A program made the position numbers and the translations under genes. Below, in pieces: positions 1 to 6,882 of a stretch of DNA of 38,306 bases; within the stretch, counting starts at the first letter, position 1, and each line of letters begins with the position of its first letter. Source of the stretch: Actinomycetes bacterium (GTDB lineage Bacteria > Actinomycetota > Coriobacteriia > Coriobacteriales > Eggerthellaceae). The DNA lies in NCBI GenBank assembly GCA_023403475.1, contig JAEYEL010000128.1, positions 1 through 38,306 of the forward strand, read 5' to 3'. The notes under the pieces were generated by a model that was given only the letters and a program-made list of their open reading frames with translations, ran no database searches and had not been told where the DNA came from.

Positions 1-774
1 GAAAGGCTCGGAGGGGCGGTGCCGTTTCCGGCGGATGTGGTAGTCCTGTTGCGGCACCGTCCTTCCGAGCCGGACAGGACTACCACCTTGAGCGGAGAGA
101 AGCGACGCAGGTGCGCGCCGTCGGCCACGCCATGGGACGACGTACCCGAGCGGGATCTCAACCCAGCCGAGCGTGCCGCGATGCGCTCCGGCAGGAGCGT
201 CTACGACTTCCGGCACCACGGCTTCGAGGGCGACGCCGAGTTCTGCAACGGTTACCCCCGCGACAGCTGCCCCGCGGGACGTCCAAGAACCAGCTGCGCG
301 TCGGCGTCGGGGTGGACGACTCGGGCCGGCCCACGTCCATCCACGAGGGGCTCGGCCGCGCCAATGGCGGCATGGTCCGGAAAGCGTTCGGCGAGGGCCG
401 GATCGCTCGCGGCTCGACGCTCGCGCACGATTACGACGAGCTCGCACCTGGCCCTCATCCGCGAGCTCGTCCTCGTCGACATCCGGATCAACGCGAGCAA
501 GCTCAAGGGCGTTCCCGACGAGCTTAACCCGCTGCAACCCGTCAACAGGATGCGCTTCTTTCTGAAGGCCTTCCTCGAGTCGCGTTCCAGGTTCAAACGC
601 AACCGGATGCAGGGCTATCTCGACCTCCTGCATGTCGCGATGAACGAGCCCGAGGACAAGCTGGAGAAAGTCGCCATGGTGCTAGATCGGGCAATGCGTT
701 GCAGGAAAACTATCAGGTTCAGGGACTTCTACAGGAGGAAGCCCAGTTCAAGCAATTGCGCTGAACAGGTTTGA
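1..774 (+). pseudogene. Decayed IS1595-like (ISXO2-type) transposase, 3' part
   Basis: Remnant of a DDE transposase that survives only as pieces in different frames. Frame 3 from about 279 to 445 encodes a recognisable core (VGVDDSGRPTSIHEGLGRA followed by GSTLAHDYDE). The continuation (ALIRELVLVDIRINASKLKG, then LNPLQPVNRMRFFLKAFLES and a C-terminus ending SSSNCAEQV) lies in frame 1 from about 449 to the TGA at 774. At least one frameshift therefore separates the catalytic core from the C-terminus, and the zinc-ribbon N-terminus is missing or lies left of the window. Assignment to the IS1595/ISXO2 group is from memory of the D-x2-G and TDG/HDYDE-like motifs. It is immobile by itself and marks the left edge of the molybdoenzyme island. 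No right-hand terminal repeat was identified. Confidence 0.7.
37..86. repeat. 13-bp perfect inverted repeat
   Basis: GTGGTAGTCCTGT at 37-49 is exactly complementary to ACAGGACTACCAC at 74-86, with a 24-nt spacer. It lies inside the decayed transposase remnant, so it may be part of the dead element's own structure. No third copy was seen at the right side of the remnant, so it is not shown to be a terminal repeat. Confidence 0.6.
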
Positions 775-806
775 GGTGCACACTGCAAAGGGGGGTTTGG
801 GGAAAA

Positions 807-823
807 TAAACCCGAGAGGTTTA
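807..823. promoter_or_regulatory. Candidate LuxR operator upstream of operon A
   Basis: Dyad TAAACC-N5-GGTTTA centred on 815. The same dyad, with longer arms, occurs at 6732-6748 upstream of operon B, next to the LuxR gene. The bases flanking both copies also agree (AAATAAACC on the left, GAGGTTTACG on the right). Its centre lies about 51 bp before the end of the proposed -10 element, so it would sit near -58, a usual activator position for LuxR-type proteins. Binding by the 5177-6619 product is inference. Confidence 0.65.
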
Positions 824-838
824 CGCTTTGCGGTGGCG

Positions 839-866
839 TTTCGGCATTCTGACCGTGTGGGACAAT
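839..866 (+). promoter_or_regulatory. Candidate promoter of operon A
   Basis: TTTCGG (839-844), 16 bp, GACAAT (861-866). The -35 is a poor sigma-70 match, as expected for an activator-dependent promoter. The identical TTTCGGC with a GACC in the spacer and GATAAT at the same 16-bp spacing is found before operon B (6765-6792), which is the main support. Confidence 0.55.
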
Positions 867-956
867 GGTCACGAACTCCTTTTCAAATTAAGGTGACAAG
901 AGGCAGGTGGCGGTTGTCGGGCGTGCCGTTCGGCGTCGTCGCCGTTGCAGACATGC

Positions 957-1021
957 GGCGCTAAGAAGCGCCACGAAAGAGCATTCTCGCAATGCGTTGC
1001 TTTGCGCAAACCGCTCTTTCG
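957..1021 (+). other. Two stem-loops in the operon A leader
   Basis: GGCGC-TAAGAA-GCGCC at 957-972 is followed by CGAAAGAGC (974-982) pairing perfectly with GCTCTTTCG (1013-1021) around a 30-nt loop. Both lie in the roughly 190-nt untranslated leader predicted between the promoter and the GTG start at 1062. No U-run follows, so they are not intrinsic terminators. They could stabilise the mRNA or modulate translation. Confidence 0.4.
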
Positions 1022-1061
1022 CCGTGTTTGTCTGCAGTGCGATGAGAAGAGGAGGAATGCT

Positions 1062-3416
1062 GTGGAAGAAATGAAAGCAAAACCTGCGGTAGCACTTCCA
1101 ACCTTGGGCGAGACCAACGATCTTGGCAAGCCTTGGCGCTACGAAGAAGGCGACTGCACGGTAACCCGTACGGCTCCGTGGTCGCCTCCCGGATGCCATC
1201 CGGTAGGGTGTGGTTTGAAGCTCTATGTTGACAACGAGGGGAAACTCGTCAAGGTTGAAGGGGATGAAAACCAGCAGATCACCCAGGGTCGTCTATGCGT
1301 GCGATGCTTGACTCTCAAAGATTATGTATACAATCCCAGCCGCATCATCTACCCTATGAAACGAGACCCGAAGTTTCGCGGGCAGGCTGATAAATGGGAG
1401 CGCTGCACATGGGATGAGGCGCTTGACATTATCGAGGAGAACTATCGCCGCATCACGGCAGAATACGGGTGTGAAAGCGTGGTGTTCTTCGTGGGAACTG
1501 GCCGTGAAGGAGGGACGCTCGGCCCCTACGGTACTTACATGTTGCGCTCACCGAACATGTGCTACACACAGTCGGGTTATGCCTGCTATGTGCCGCGTAT
1601 GGCTGCCGCTGCGTACAACCTGGGCAGCCCTTATCCGGAAATAGACTATGCGGGTGGTTTGCCCGGTCGCTATGACGATCCCGCATTTGAAAATCCCGAG
1701 TGCATCATGATCTGGGGCAAAGCGCCTCTCGCCTCGAACCCGGATGGCTTTTTCGGTCATGCGATCATCGACCTCATGCGTCGCGGCGCTCGTCTGATCG
1801 TGGTCGACCCGCGCATTACGTGGCTCACCTCGCGTGCCGACTACCATCTGCGCGTTCGTCCTGGCACCGACACCGCGCTGGGCATGGCCATGCTCAACAC
1901 TATTATCTCAGAAGACCTTTACGACCATGAGTTCGTGGAATACTGGTGTTACGGTTTCGAGCAGCTGGCGGAACGCGTTGCCACCATGCCCGCCGAGAAG
2001 GCTGGTGAAATCTGCGGCATTGATCCTGAGTACATCAAGGAAGCTGCCCGCATGTACGCCAACGCCAAACCGGCGTCGCTGCAGTGGGGCCTTGCATTCG
2101 ACCAGAGCACGAACGGCATGCAGATGTCGCACTGCGCTATTGCCCTCATGGCCATTACGGGCAACGTTGACGTTCCCGGCGGCCAAATTCTAGGCAACGC
2201 CAGCTCTGGCCAGAATGAAACTGGTTTCGGCTTCGAAGAGGCGCTTGGTAAGGAGCTTATCAGCAAGATGATAGGCCTAAAGGAATATCCTGCTTATGCG
2301 AATACCATTCTCGATGCGCACGCCGATCTTACGCTTAAGGCTATGGAAACCGGTGAGCCCTATCCTATCAAGATGGGATTCTTCGCGGGCAACAACCTCA
2401 TGTCGTGCACATCCATGGAGCCGAAGCGCTGGCATGATGCCATGGTGAAGACGCTGGAGTTTTGCTTCACGCTTGAATGCTTCATGACGCCTTCCGCTCA
2501 GGCGTGCTGCGATGTGTTCCTTCCCTTGGCAACGGCTGCGGAAGAGGACGGTGTCGAATTCGCTCACTACGGCGCAACACCTGTCGGAACTGGTTTTATG
2601 AACAAGGCCATTACCGTAGGCGAGTGCAAGACCGATATGGAGACATGCATGACCGTTGGCAAACGTTTGAATCCGCAGTTATGGGAAAACTATCATGACG
2701 TATACGATTTCATCGATGACTTGCGCTTGCATAACCGCCACCATTTCAAAGATGTTTGCAAGGAAGTGTATGTACAGAAAGATGTAGAGTATTACAAGTA
2801 TGAAAGCGGGCATTTGCGCAAAGACGGAATGCCGGGTTTCAATACTCCTACGGGGCGCATCGAGCTGTGGTCTACTATGTTCGCACAGTTCGGCGATGAT
2901 CCACTGCCCTATTATCAGGAACCCGATTTCAGCCCCATCAGCACTCCCAATTTGGCGAAGGAGTATCCCTTCGTGTTGACTACGGGCGCTCGCGAATTTG
3001 CGTTCTTCCATTCTGAAAATCGTCAGGTTCCGTTCTGTCGCGAATTGTGCCCTGATCCGTTGGTGGAGGTCAACCCTAAAACCGCAGCTAAACTTGGTAT
3101 TGCCGATGGGCAGTGGTGCGAAGTGTACAATCAGTTCGGCTCTGCCAAGATGAAGGCGAAAGTGACCATTGCCGTAGACGAGAACACTATCCACGGACAG
3201 CATGGCTGGTGGTTCCCCGAAGACGATGGCAACGAGCCCAACCTTTACGGAACCTTCCGCAGCAACATCAACAACCTGATTCCGAACTTCCACTTCGGAA
3301 AACTCGGCTTTGGCGCTCCTTGCAAGTGCATGATTTGCAACATCAAGCCCATAAGCGAGAACTACGACACGGATATGCAGCTTGTTTGGAAGAAGTTCAA
3401 GAGGGAGGACCAGTAA
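1062..3416 (+). CDS. Molybdopterin oxidoreductase A, catechol dehydroxylase-like, cytoplasmic
   Basis: A 784-residue DMSO-reductase-family catalytic subunit that would bind bis-MGD molybdenum and one Fe-S cluster. The start is GTG 1062, with GGAGG six bases upstream; upstream in-frame ATGs lack a good site. There is no Tat or Sec signal, so it should work in the cytoplasm. The N-terminal cluster motif is C45-x4-C50-x28-C79-x2-C82, one residue longer than in paralogues B and C. Then come IIYPMKR, the RITAEYG region, a GYACYVPR segment whose Cys is a possible Mo ligand, RPGTDTALGMAML (cofactor binding) and a C-terminal FFHSENRQVPF / HGWWFPE beta-barrel domain. The set of a non-exported enzyme, small Fe-S partner, membrane LuxR protein and transporters matches known gut actinobacterial catechol dehydroxylase loci. 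The substrate is unknown; reductive dehydroxylation of an aromatic is the best guess. Confidence 0.9.
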   Translation: MEEMKAKPAVALPTLGETNDLGKPWRYEEGDCTVTRTAPWSPPGCHPVGCGLKLYVDNEGKLVKVEGDENQQITQGRLCVRCLTLKDYVYNPSRIIYPMKRDPKFRGQADKWERCTWDEALDIIEENYRRITAEYGCESVVFFVGTGREGGTLGPYGTYMLRSPNMCYTQSGYACYVPRMAAAAYNLGSPYPEIDYAGGLPGRYDDPAFENPECIMIWGKAPLASNPDGFFGHAIIDLMRRGARLIVVDPRITWLTSRADYHLRVRPGTDTALGMAMLNTIISEDLYDHEFVEYWCYGFEQLAERVATMPAEKAGEICGIDPEYIKEAARMYANAKPASLQWGLAFDQSTNGMQMSHCAIALMAITGNVDVPGGQILGNASSGQNETGFGFEEALGKELISKMIGLKEYPAYANTILDAHADLTLKAMETGEPYPIKMGFFAGNNLMSCTSMEPKRWHDAMVKTLEFCFTLECFMTPSAQACCDVFLPLATAAEEDGVEFAHYGATPVGTGFMNKAITVGECKTDMETCMTVGKRLNPQLWENYHDVYDFIDDLRLHNRHHFKDVCKEVYVQKDVEYYKYESGHLRKDGMPGFNTPTGRIELWSTMFAQFGDDPLPYYQEPDFSPISTPNLAKEYPFVLTTGAREFAFFHSENRQVPFCRELCPDPLVEVNPKTAAKLGIADGQWCEVYNQFGSAKMKAKVTIAVDENTIHGQHGWWFPEDDGNEPNLYGTFRSNINNLIPNFHFGKLGFGAPCKCMICNIKPISENYDTDMQLVWKKFKREDQ

Positions 3417-3904
3417 TGGAGAACACCTACGCCCTGCTTATAGACTACGAATACTGCACGGGTTGCCAAAGCTGCGAAGTCGCCTGCAAGGAAGAACATA
3501 ACTATCCGGTGGGCAAATGGGGCATTCGCGTGCACGACGACGGCCCATGGGAAATAGAGGAGCATATGGTCAACTGGAACAAGATTCCCGTTCCCACCGA
3601 CTTGTGCGACCTTTGCTCCGAACGTACGACGGCCGGCCGCGAACCAACTTGCGTGCACCATTGCCTGGCGAATATCATCTCGTACGGAACGGTGGCCGAA
3701 CTTGCTCCTCGTTTGGCGGAAAAATCGAAGCAAACGCTGTTCGTTCCGCAGTTCAAGCCGCTCGAGGCCAAGGGCAAGTTCGTTCCCAGAAACAAGCTTG
3801 CCGGCAAGGTGCATCACGCGGCGGCGATCGAAGTGCAGGAGAACACCAACTTCACGACGAGCAGCCAGCGCAGCGACAGCCGAACGAAGACCGGCGTGGA
3901 GTAA
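3416..3904 (+). CDS. 4Fe-4S electron-transfer subunit of oxidoreductase A
   Basis: A 162-residue ferredoxin-like protein, translationally coupled to the catalytic gene: its ATG shares one base with the TAA (TAATG). Two cluster motifs are visible: C14-x2-C17-x2-C20-x3-C24 and C64-x2-C67-x11-C79-x3-C83. DmsB-type subunits carry four clusters in about 200 residues, so this is a reduced version with two. Compared with the B and C partners (115 and 117 residues) it has an extra C-terminal tail of about 50 polar residues (FVPRNKLAGKVHHAAAIEVQ region) of unknown purpose. It presumably passes electrons from a cytoplasmic donor to the Mo enzyme. Confidence 0.9.
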   Translation: MENTYALLIDYEYCTGCQSCEVACKEEHNYPVGKWGIRVHDDGPWEIEEHMVNWNKIPVPTDLCDLCSERTTAGREPTCVHHCLANIISYGTVAELAPRLAEKSKQTLFVPQFKPLEAKGKFVPRNKLAGKVHHAAAIEVQENTNFTTSSQRSDSRTKTGVE

Positions 3905-3942
3905 GCGCTCTTGGCGCACGCGAAGGCAATAGGAGGAAGACC

Positions 3943-4431
3943 GTGAAGCACAAAGGGTACAACGGGTGCGTGGCTCTTGCGTACTATCGTGGGGGCGTGT
4001 GCGGCGAGGAGCCGTTCGACGACTGCTCGACGGGCGAGCCTCAGAGAATCGTTTTGGGTGGTGGCGATATGCCCGTTGGCGTGAGCGAGGCTCTTTACGA
4101 CATGGGAATCGGCGAGGAACGCACAGTGATCATTCCCTGCGAGAAAGCCTATGGCCTGCACGACAGCCAAGGCGTGGTGCGCTATGCCCGGTCTTTCATA
4201 GCCGGCGGCGATAAGCTTGAAGAAGGCACCGTCTTCGCGTGGAAACACCCTGTTTCCGGCAGGGATGTGCCGGTGAAATGCATTGAAGCTACGAAAGACA
4301 CGGTGGTCATAGACTTCAACCACCTGCTTGCCGGCAAGGATTTGGAATACTGGTTCAAGCTGGTGGATGTAGTGGACGACAGCGGCATGTCGGTGCGCGA
4401 CCGTGGGCGGTCGAGCGCTGCCGCCGAGTGA
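3943..4431 (+). CDS. SlyD-like FKBP-type peptidyl-prolyl isomerase
   Basis: 162 residues, with a GTG start six bases after AGGAGG. The FKBP half-sites are clear: GGGDMPVGVSEALYDMGIGE, then PCEKAYGLHD, and after an inserted segment (the position of the SlyD IF chaperone domain) DFNHLLAGKDLEYWFKLVDV. SlyD-type proteins speed prolyl isomerisation and act as chaperones, and E. coli SlyD also handles nickel. The gene sits 38 bp after the Fe-S subunit in the same operon and the B and C operons lack it. A folding helper dedicated to enzyme A is therefore plausible, perhaps in place of a TorD chaperone. The His/Cys-rich metal tail of E. coli SlyD is absent. Confidence 0.85.
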   Translation: MKHKGYNGCVALAYYRGGVCGEEPFDDCSTGEPQRIVLGGGDMPVGVSEALYDMGIGEERTVIIPCEKAYGLHDSQGVVRYARSFIAGGDKLEEGTVFAWKHPVSGRDVPVKCIEATKDTVVIDFNHLLAGKDLEYWFKLVDVVDDSGMSVRDRGRSSAAAE

Positions 4432-4449
4432 CAGCGGGCGGGTTGGCTT

Positions 4450-4656
4450 ATGTGCTATCCCTGCACGCAGTGCGGTGCATGCGGAAAATACGAAAGCGAC
4501 CTGTTCGTGCTTTCGCGTGCACCGCAAACCACGTGCCTTGCATGCGGGTGCGTGTTCGATACGTCATTGGGCGCATGTCCCGAATGCGGTGTTTCGCTTG
4601 TTCCTCCGGGAAGCAGGGCGAGCGCTTGCGTAAAGGGCAGTTTGTCTGGTGAATAG
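4450..4656 (+). CDS. Small Cys-rich zinc-ribbon-like protein
   Basis: A 68-residue protein starting MCYPCTQCGACGKY and carrying further CLACG and CPECG knuckles; ten cysteines in total are arranged mostly as CxxC pairs. This suggests one or two structural zinc sites or a small Fe-S site. It begins 18 bp after the isomerase gene, preceded by GCGGGCGGGTTGG, a weak ribosome site, so expression probably depends on coupling. I recognise the type (short MC-starting zinc-ribbon proteins next to actinobacterial redox operons) but not a named family or function. Confidence 0.6.
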   Translation: MCYPCTQCGACGKYESDLFVLSRAPQTTCLACGCVFDTSLGACPECGVSLVPPGSRASACVKGSLSGE

Positions 4657-4708
4657 TGGTTGCTCAATTGGTTTTGAGGTGGTTCGAGTTTATTTGGAGG
4701 TAATGCGT

Positions 4709-4963
4709 ATGTGTTTCAGACCTGCGGCGGTTGAAGTGAAGAAGACCTGCGCCGAATGCGGCGCTGAAAACGAGTCGGCTGCAACGGTGTGCTCTCAGTG
4801 CGGGGCGAAGCTTCCCGACAGCCCCTTCGGTATGCCTGGCGCTCCCGGAGCCCCCGGGGCGCCAGGAGCACCCGGGGCACCTGGACGACCCGGCGCTCCG
4901 AAAGCACCCGGCACGCCCGGTGCACCTGGGGCTCCGGAGGCGCCGAAGGCTCCCGGCCAGTAG
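4709..4963 (+). CDS. Zinc-ribbon mini-protein with collagen-like Gly-Ala-Pro tail
   Basis: 84 residues. ATG 4709 is preferred because GGAGG lies eight bases upstream; ATG 4703 would be too close. Residues about 14-32 form a zinc ribbon (CAECGAENES...CSQCGAKL). From about residue 42 the protein is almost entirely Gly-x-Pro or Ala-Pro triplets, beginning GMPGAPGAPGAPG and ending APKAPGQ. Such a tail cannot be a globular domain; it would be a collagen-like triple helix or an extended polyproline rod. Last gene of operon A, followed by a strong terminator. The repeat is GC-rich and nearly periodic at 9 bp, so its length may vary between strains. Function unknown. Confidence 0.75.
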   Translation: MCFRPAAVEVKKTCAECGAENESAATVCSQCGAKLPDSPFGMPGAPGAPGAPGAPGAPGRPGAPKAPGTPGAPGAPEAPKAPGQ

Positions 4964-4990
4964 GGTTTTCCGGAAAACAGTAGAGTATTG

Positions 4991-5030
4991 AAGAGAAGAT
5001 GCGCCCAACGATTGGCGCATCTTCTCTTTT
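4991..5030 (+). terminator. Intrinsic terminator of operon A
   Basis: A 15-bp perfect stem, AAGAGAAGATGCGCC (4991-5005) with GGCGCATCTTCTCTT (5014-5028), has an 8-nt loop and runs into TTTT. It ends operon A and may also serve the convergent regulator gene. Confidence 0.85.
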
Positions 5031-5176
5031 TTCCTCTTCTTTCGATAGAAAAAGGGGTTGGCTCTGCGGCAAGCGTGCCACGAAGCGTGCTGCCCGAAAT
5101 GCGCGCTTGCCCGCTTCGTGGCGTGGCCATGCTGCAACGATGCGAAGCGGGCGCGCCGCTTGGGCGTGCATGTTGG

Positions 5177-6619
5177 CTACTCGCCGGTTTGGCGAAAGTC
5201 GTTGCTATCCACGGGGCGGAAATCTTCGGGTATCTCGACGCCTTCCACCAGATTGATGAGCTCTTGCTGCGAATGGACGTCGAGCTTCTGGTAGATGTTA
5301 TGGATGTGCGCCTTGGCGGTGCTGTTCGATATGAAGAACTTTTCGGCGATGTACTGTGCGTTGCGCCCTCGCACGAGCATGCGAAACACCTCTTGCTGTC
5401 GTGCCGTCAGCTCAAACTCTTCTATGACGCGTCCGATCTTGTATTGCCAGAGAGCTGGTTTGCTTTCGTTTTTCGAAAGGCTTTTGCCGGCTTCCATCAA
5501 GTCGGCAATCGACTCGCTGCAGGGATAGTTGTTCTGGAAAACGAAATTGCCGCACCATATGACAGCCAAGAGAGTTGCGAAGCAAAGTATAAGCTGGCCT
5601 TCGAGAGTTCCTTGCGAAAATCCCCATCCGAAGGCGAGATATCCTGTCAGAGCTCCTGCAAAGTAATGTGCGAAACTGATGCCGAAGACCCAGTAGGGAG
5701 ATATTTGGTTGAATCGTGCAACTTCCCCCATAGCGGAAAAGCATACGATGGTATCGGCCGAAAAGGCGAGGAACAGGAAGGCTCCGCAAAGCTGTTGTGC
5801 CCATTCCGGAACAAAGGGAAGCGGGGCTATGCCTATGAATGCCGCTGTTGCGAAGCAGCGCAGAAGGAAATTCTCTGAGAGTTTGTTTTCGGCGTTTGCG
5901 TCTATCAGGCAGACAAGGCTTCCCATAACAAGAGGAAGGGCGAAACAGAGGGGAATGGATATTTCCGGTTTGAACGGCTTCGCCATGAGGCAAAAGGCGA
6001 TTCCCCATACAAAGCCAGTTATCGCTGTGGTGAACAGGGCGGTTAGTGAAAAACGGTGGCTTTTTCGCGTGATTTCCAAGTTTGAGAATGAGAACGTATC
6101 TTTGTTGGGCTTGAGGGTGCACAAATGCAGCGCTGCCAACACTGGCAGCAGAATCAATAAGGTGAATACGGCGGCATCGGCAAGGGCTGCCGATATGGCG
6201 ACTATTGCAGCTCCCGCGAGAAACGCTGCGGCGATGAAGCATATGCGTTCGCTATGGTTGTAGAAGGCAAGATTCTTCCCGAAGATAAAGAGAAACGCCA
6301 TGCATCCTGCAAGTGCTAAAAGGCCGCCGAGGATGGATATCGGCAGCGTATGTCTCACTTCAAGAAGAGCCGACCCTGCGGCGCACAAGGCGCTTGCAAA
6401 GATGGAGATTCTGGCGGGTCCCATGTTGTCGAGCTTGTCTGCTAGAAAGGCGCAAAGCGCAAAACCCGCGACGAAGAGGATTCCCATAACTGCGGTTTGG
6501 GCGATGAAATGACTGATAAGCTTTTCCGTGTGGCGAAAAAGCAAAATGGCCAAGTATGCGACGAAGCATGCGGTTCCGAATGATTGCTCGAAGCTTCTTT
6601 GAACGTTCTGTGCGACCAT
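5177..6619 (-). CDS. Membrane-embedded LuxR-type transcriptional regulator
   Basis: 480 residues. ATG 6619 (MVAQNV) is chosen because AAGGGGG precedes it at the right distance; an ATG 15 bases further up lacks one. About the first 370 residues are a series of hydrophobic helices (for example FVAYLAILLF, VMGILFVAGFALCAFLA, IICFIAA-like segments), which suggests ten to twelve membrane passes. Residues about 402-460 are a LuxR/GerE helix-turn-helix (LTARQQEVFRMLV, then AEKFFISNSTAKAHIHNIYQ and LDVHSQQELINLV). Regulators of this build control catechol dehydroxylase genes in Eggerthella lenta. It sits between operons A and B, is divergent from B, and the shared dyad at 6732 and 807 is its likely operator. 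The membrane part presumably senses the aromatic substrate. Confidence 0.9.
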   Translation of the reverse strand: MVAQNVQRSFEQSFGTACFVAYLAILLFRHTEKLISHFIAQTAVMGILFVAGFALCAFLADKLDNMGPARISIFASALCAAGSALLEVRHTLPISILGGLLALAGCMAFLFIFGKNLAFYNHSERICFIAAAFLAGAAIVAISAALADAAVFTLLILLPVLAALHLCTLKPNKDTFSFSNLEITRKSHRFSLTALFTTAITGFVWGIAFCLMAKPFKPEISIPLCFALPLVMGSLVCLIDANAENKLSENFLLRCFATAAFIGIAPLPFVPEWAQQLCGAFLFLAFSADTIVCFSAMGEVARFNQISPYWVFGISFAHYFAGALTGYLAFGWGFSQGTLEGQLILCFATLLAVIWCGNFVFQNNYPCSESIADLMEAGKSLSKNESKPALWQYKIGRVIEEFELTARQQEVFRMLVRGRNAQYIAEKFFISNSTAKAHIHNIYQKLDVHSQQELINLVEGVEIPEDFRPVDSNDFRQTGE

Positions 6620-6723
6620 GCAAGCCCCCTTCATGCTTAATCGACATTGAATACATTGTACCGTTTAACGGGGTGCTTATCGATGTCTATTTGTTGTTGC
6701 TAGCTTCGATTTTGCTGGGAAAA

Positions 6724-6792
6724 CGCCGAAATAAACCTCTGAGGTTTACGAAAAAACGAGACATTTTCGGCGAAAAGACCTTGCTGGATAAT
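6724..6792 (+). promoter_or_regulatory. Operator and promoter of operon B
   Basis: Perfect 8-bp-arm palindrome TAAACCTCTGAGGTTTA at 6732-6748, then TTTCGG (6765-6770), 16 bp and GATAAT (6787-6792). A second inverted repeat, CGCCGAAA (6724-6731) with TTTCGGCG (6765-6772), brackets the palindrome and overlaps the -35. Centre-to--10-end distance is 52 bp, against 51 bp at operon A. The region also holds the divergent regulator promoter, so autoregulation is possible. Confidence 0.7.
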
Positions 6793-6882
6793 GCTCTTTT
6801 TTGCAGTGTGGACTATCTTTTCAATCCGTTGGGGCGGTGCTATTCGACCGTTCCGATATCAAGGAGAAGAAAGCGAGGAGCA

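Noticed and set aside
776..1061. Moco or other metabolite riboswitch before operon A
   Set aside because: Only simple hairpins are present; no recognisable conserved riboswitch core.
4840..4960. Short-period GC-rich repeat considered as CRISPR or satellite
   Set aside because: It is an in-frame Gly-Ala-Pro coding repeat of about 9 bp, with no spacers.
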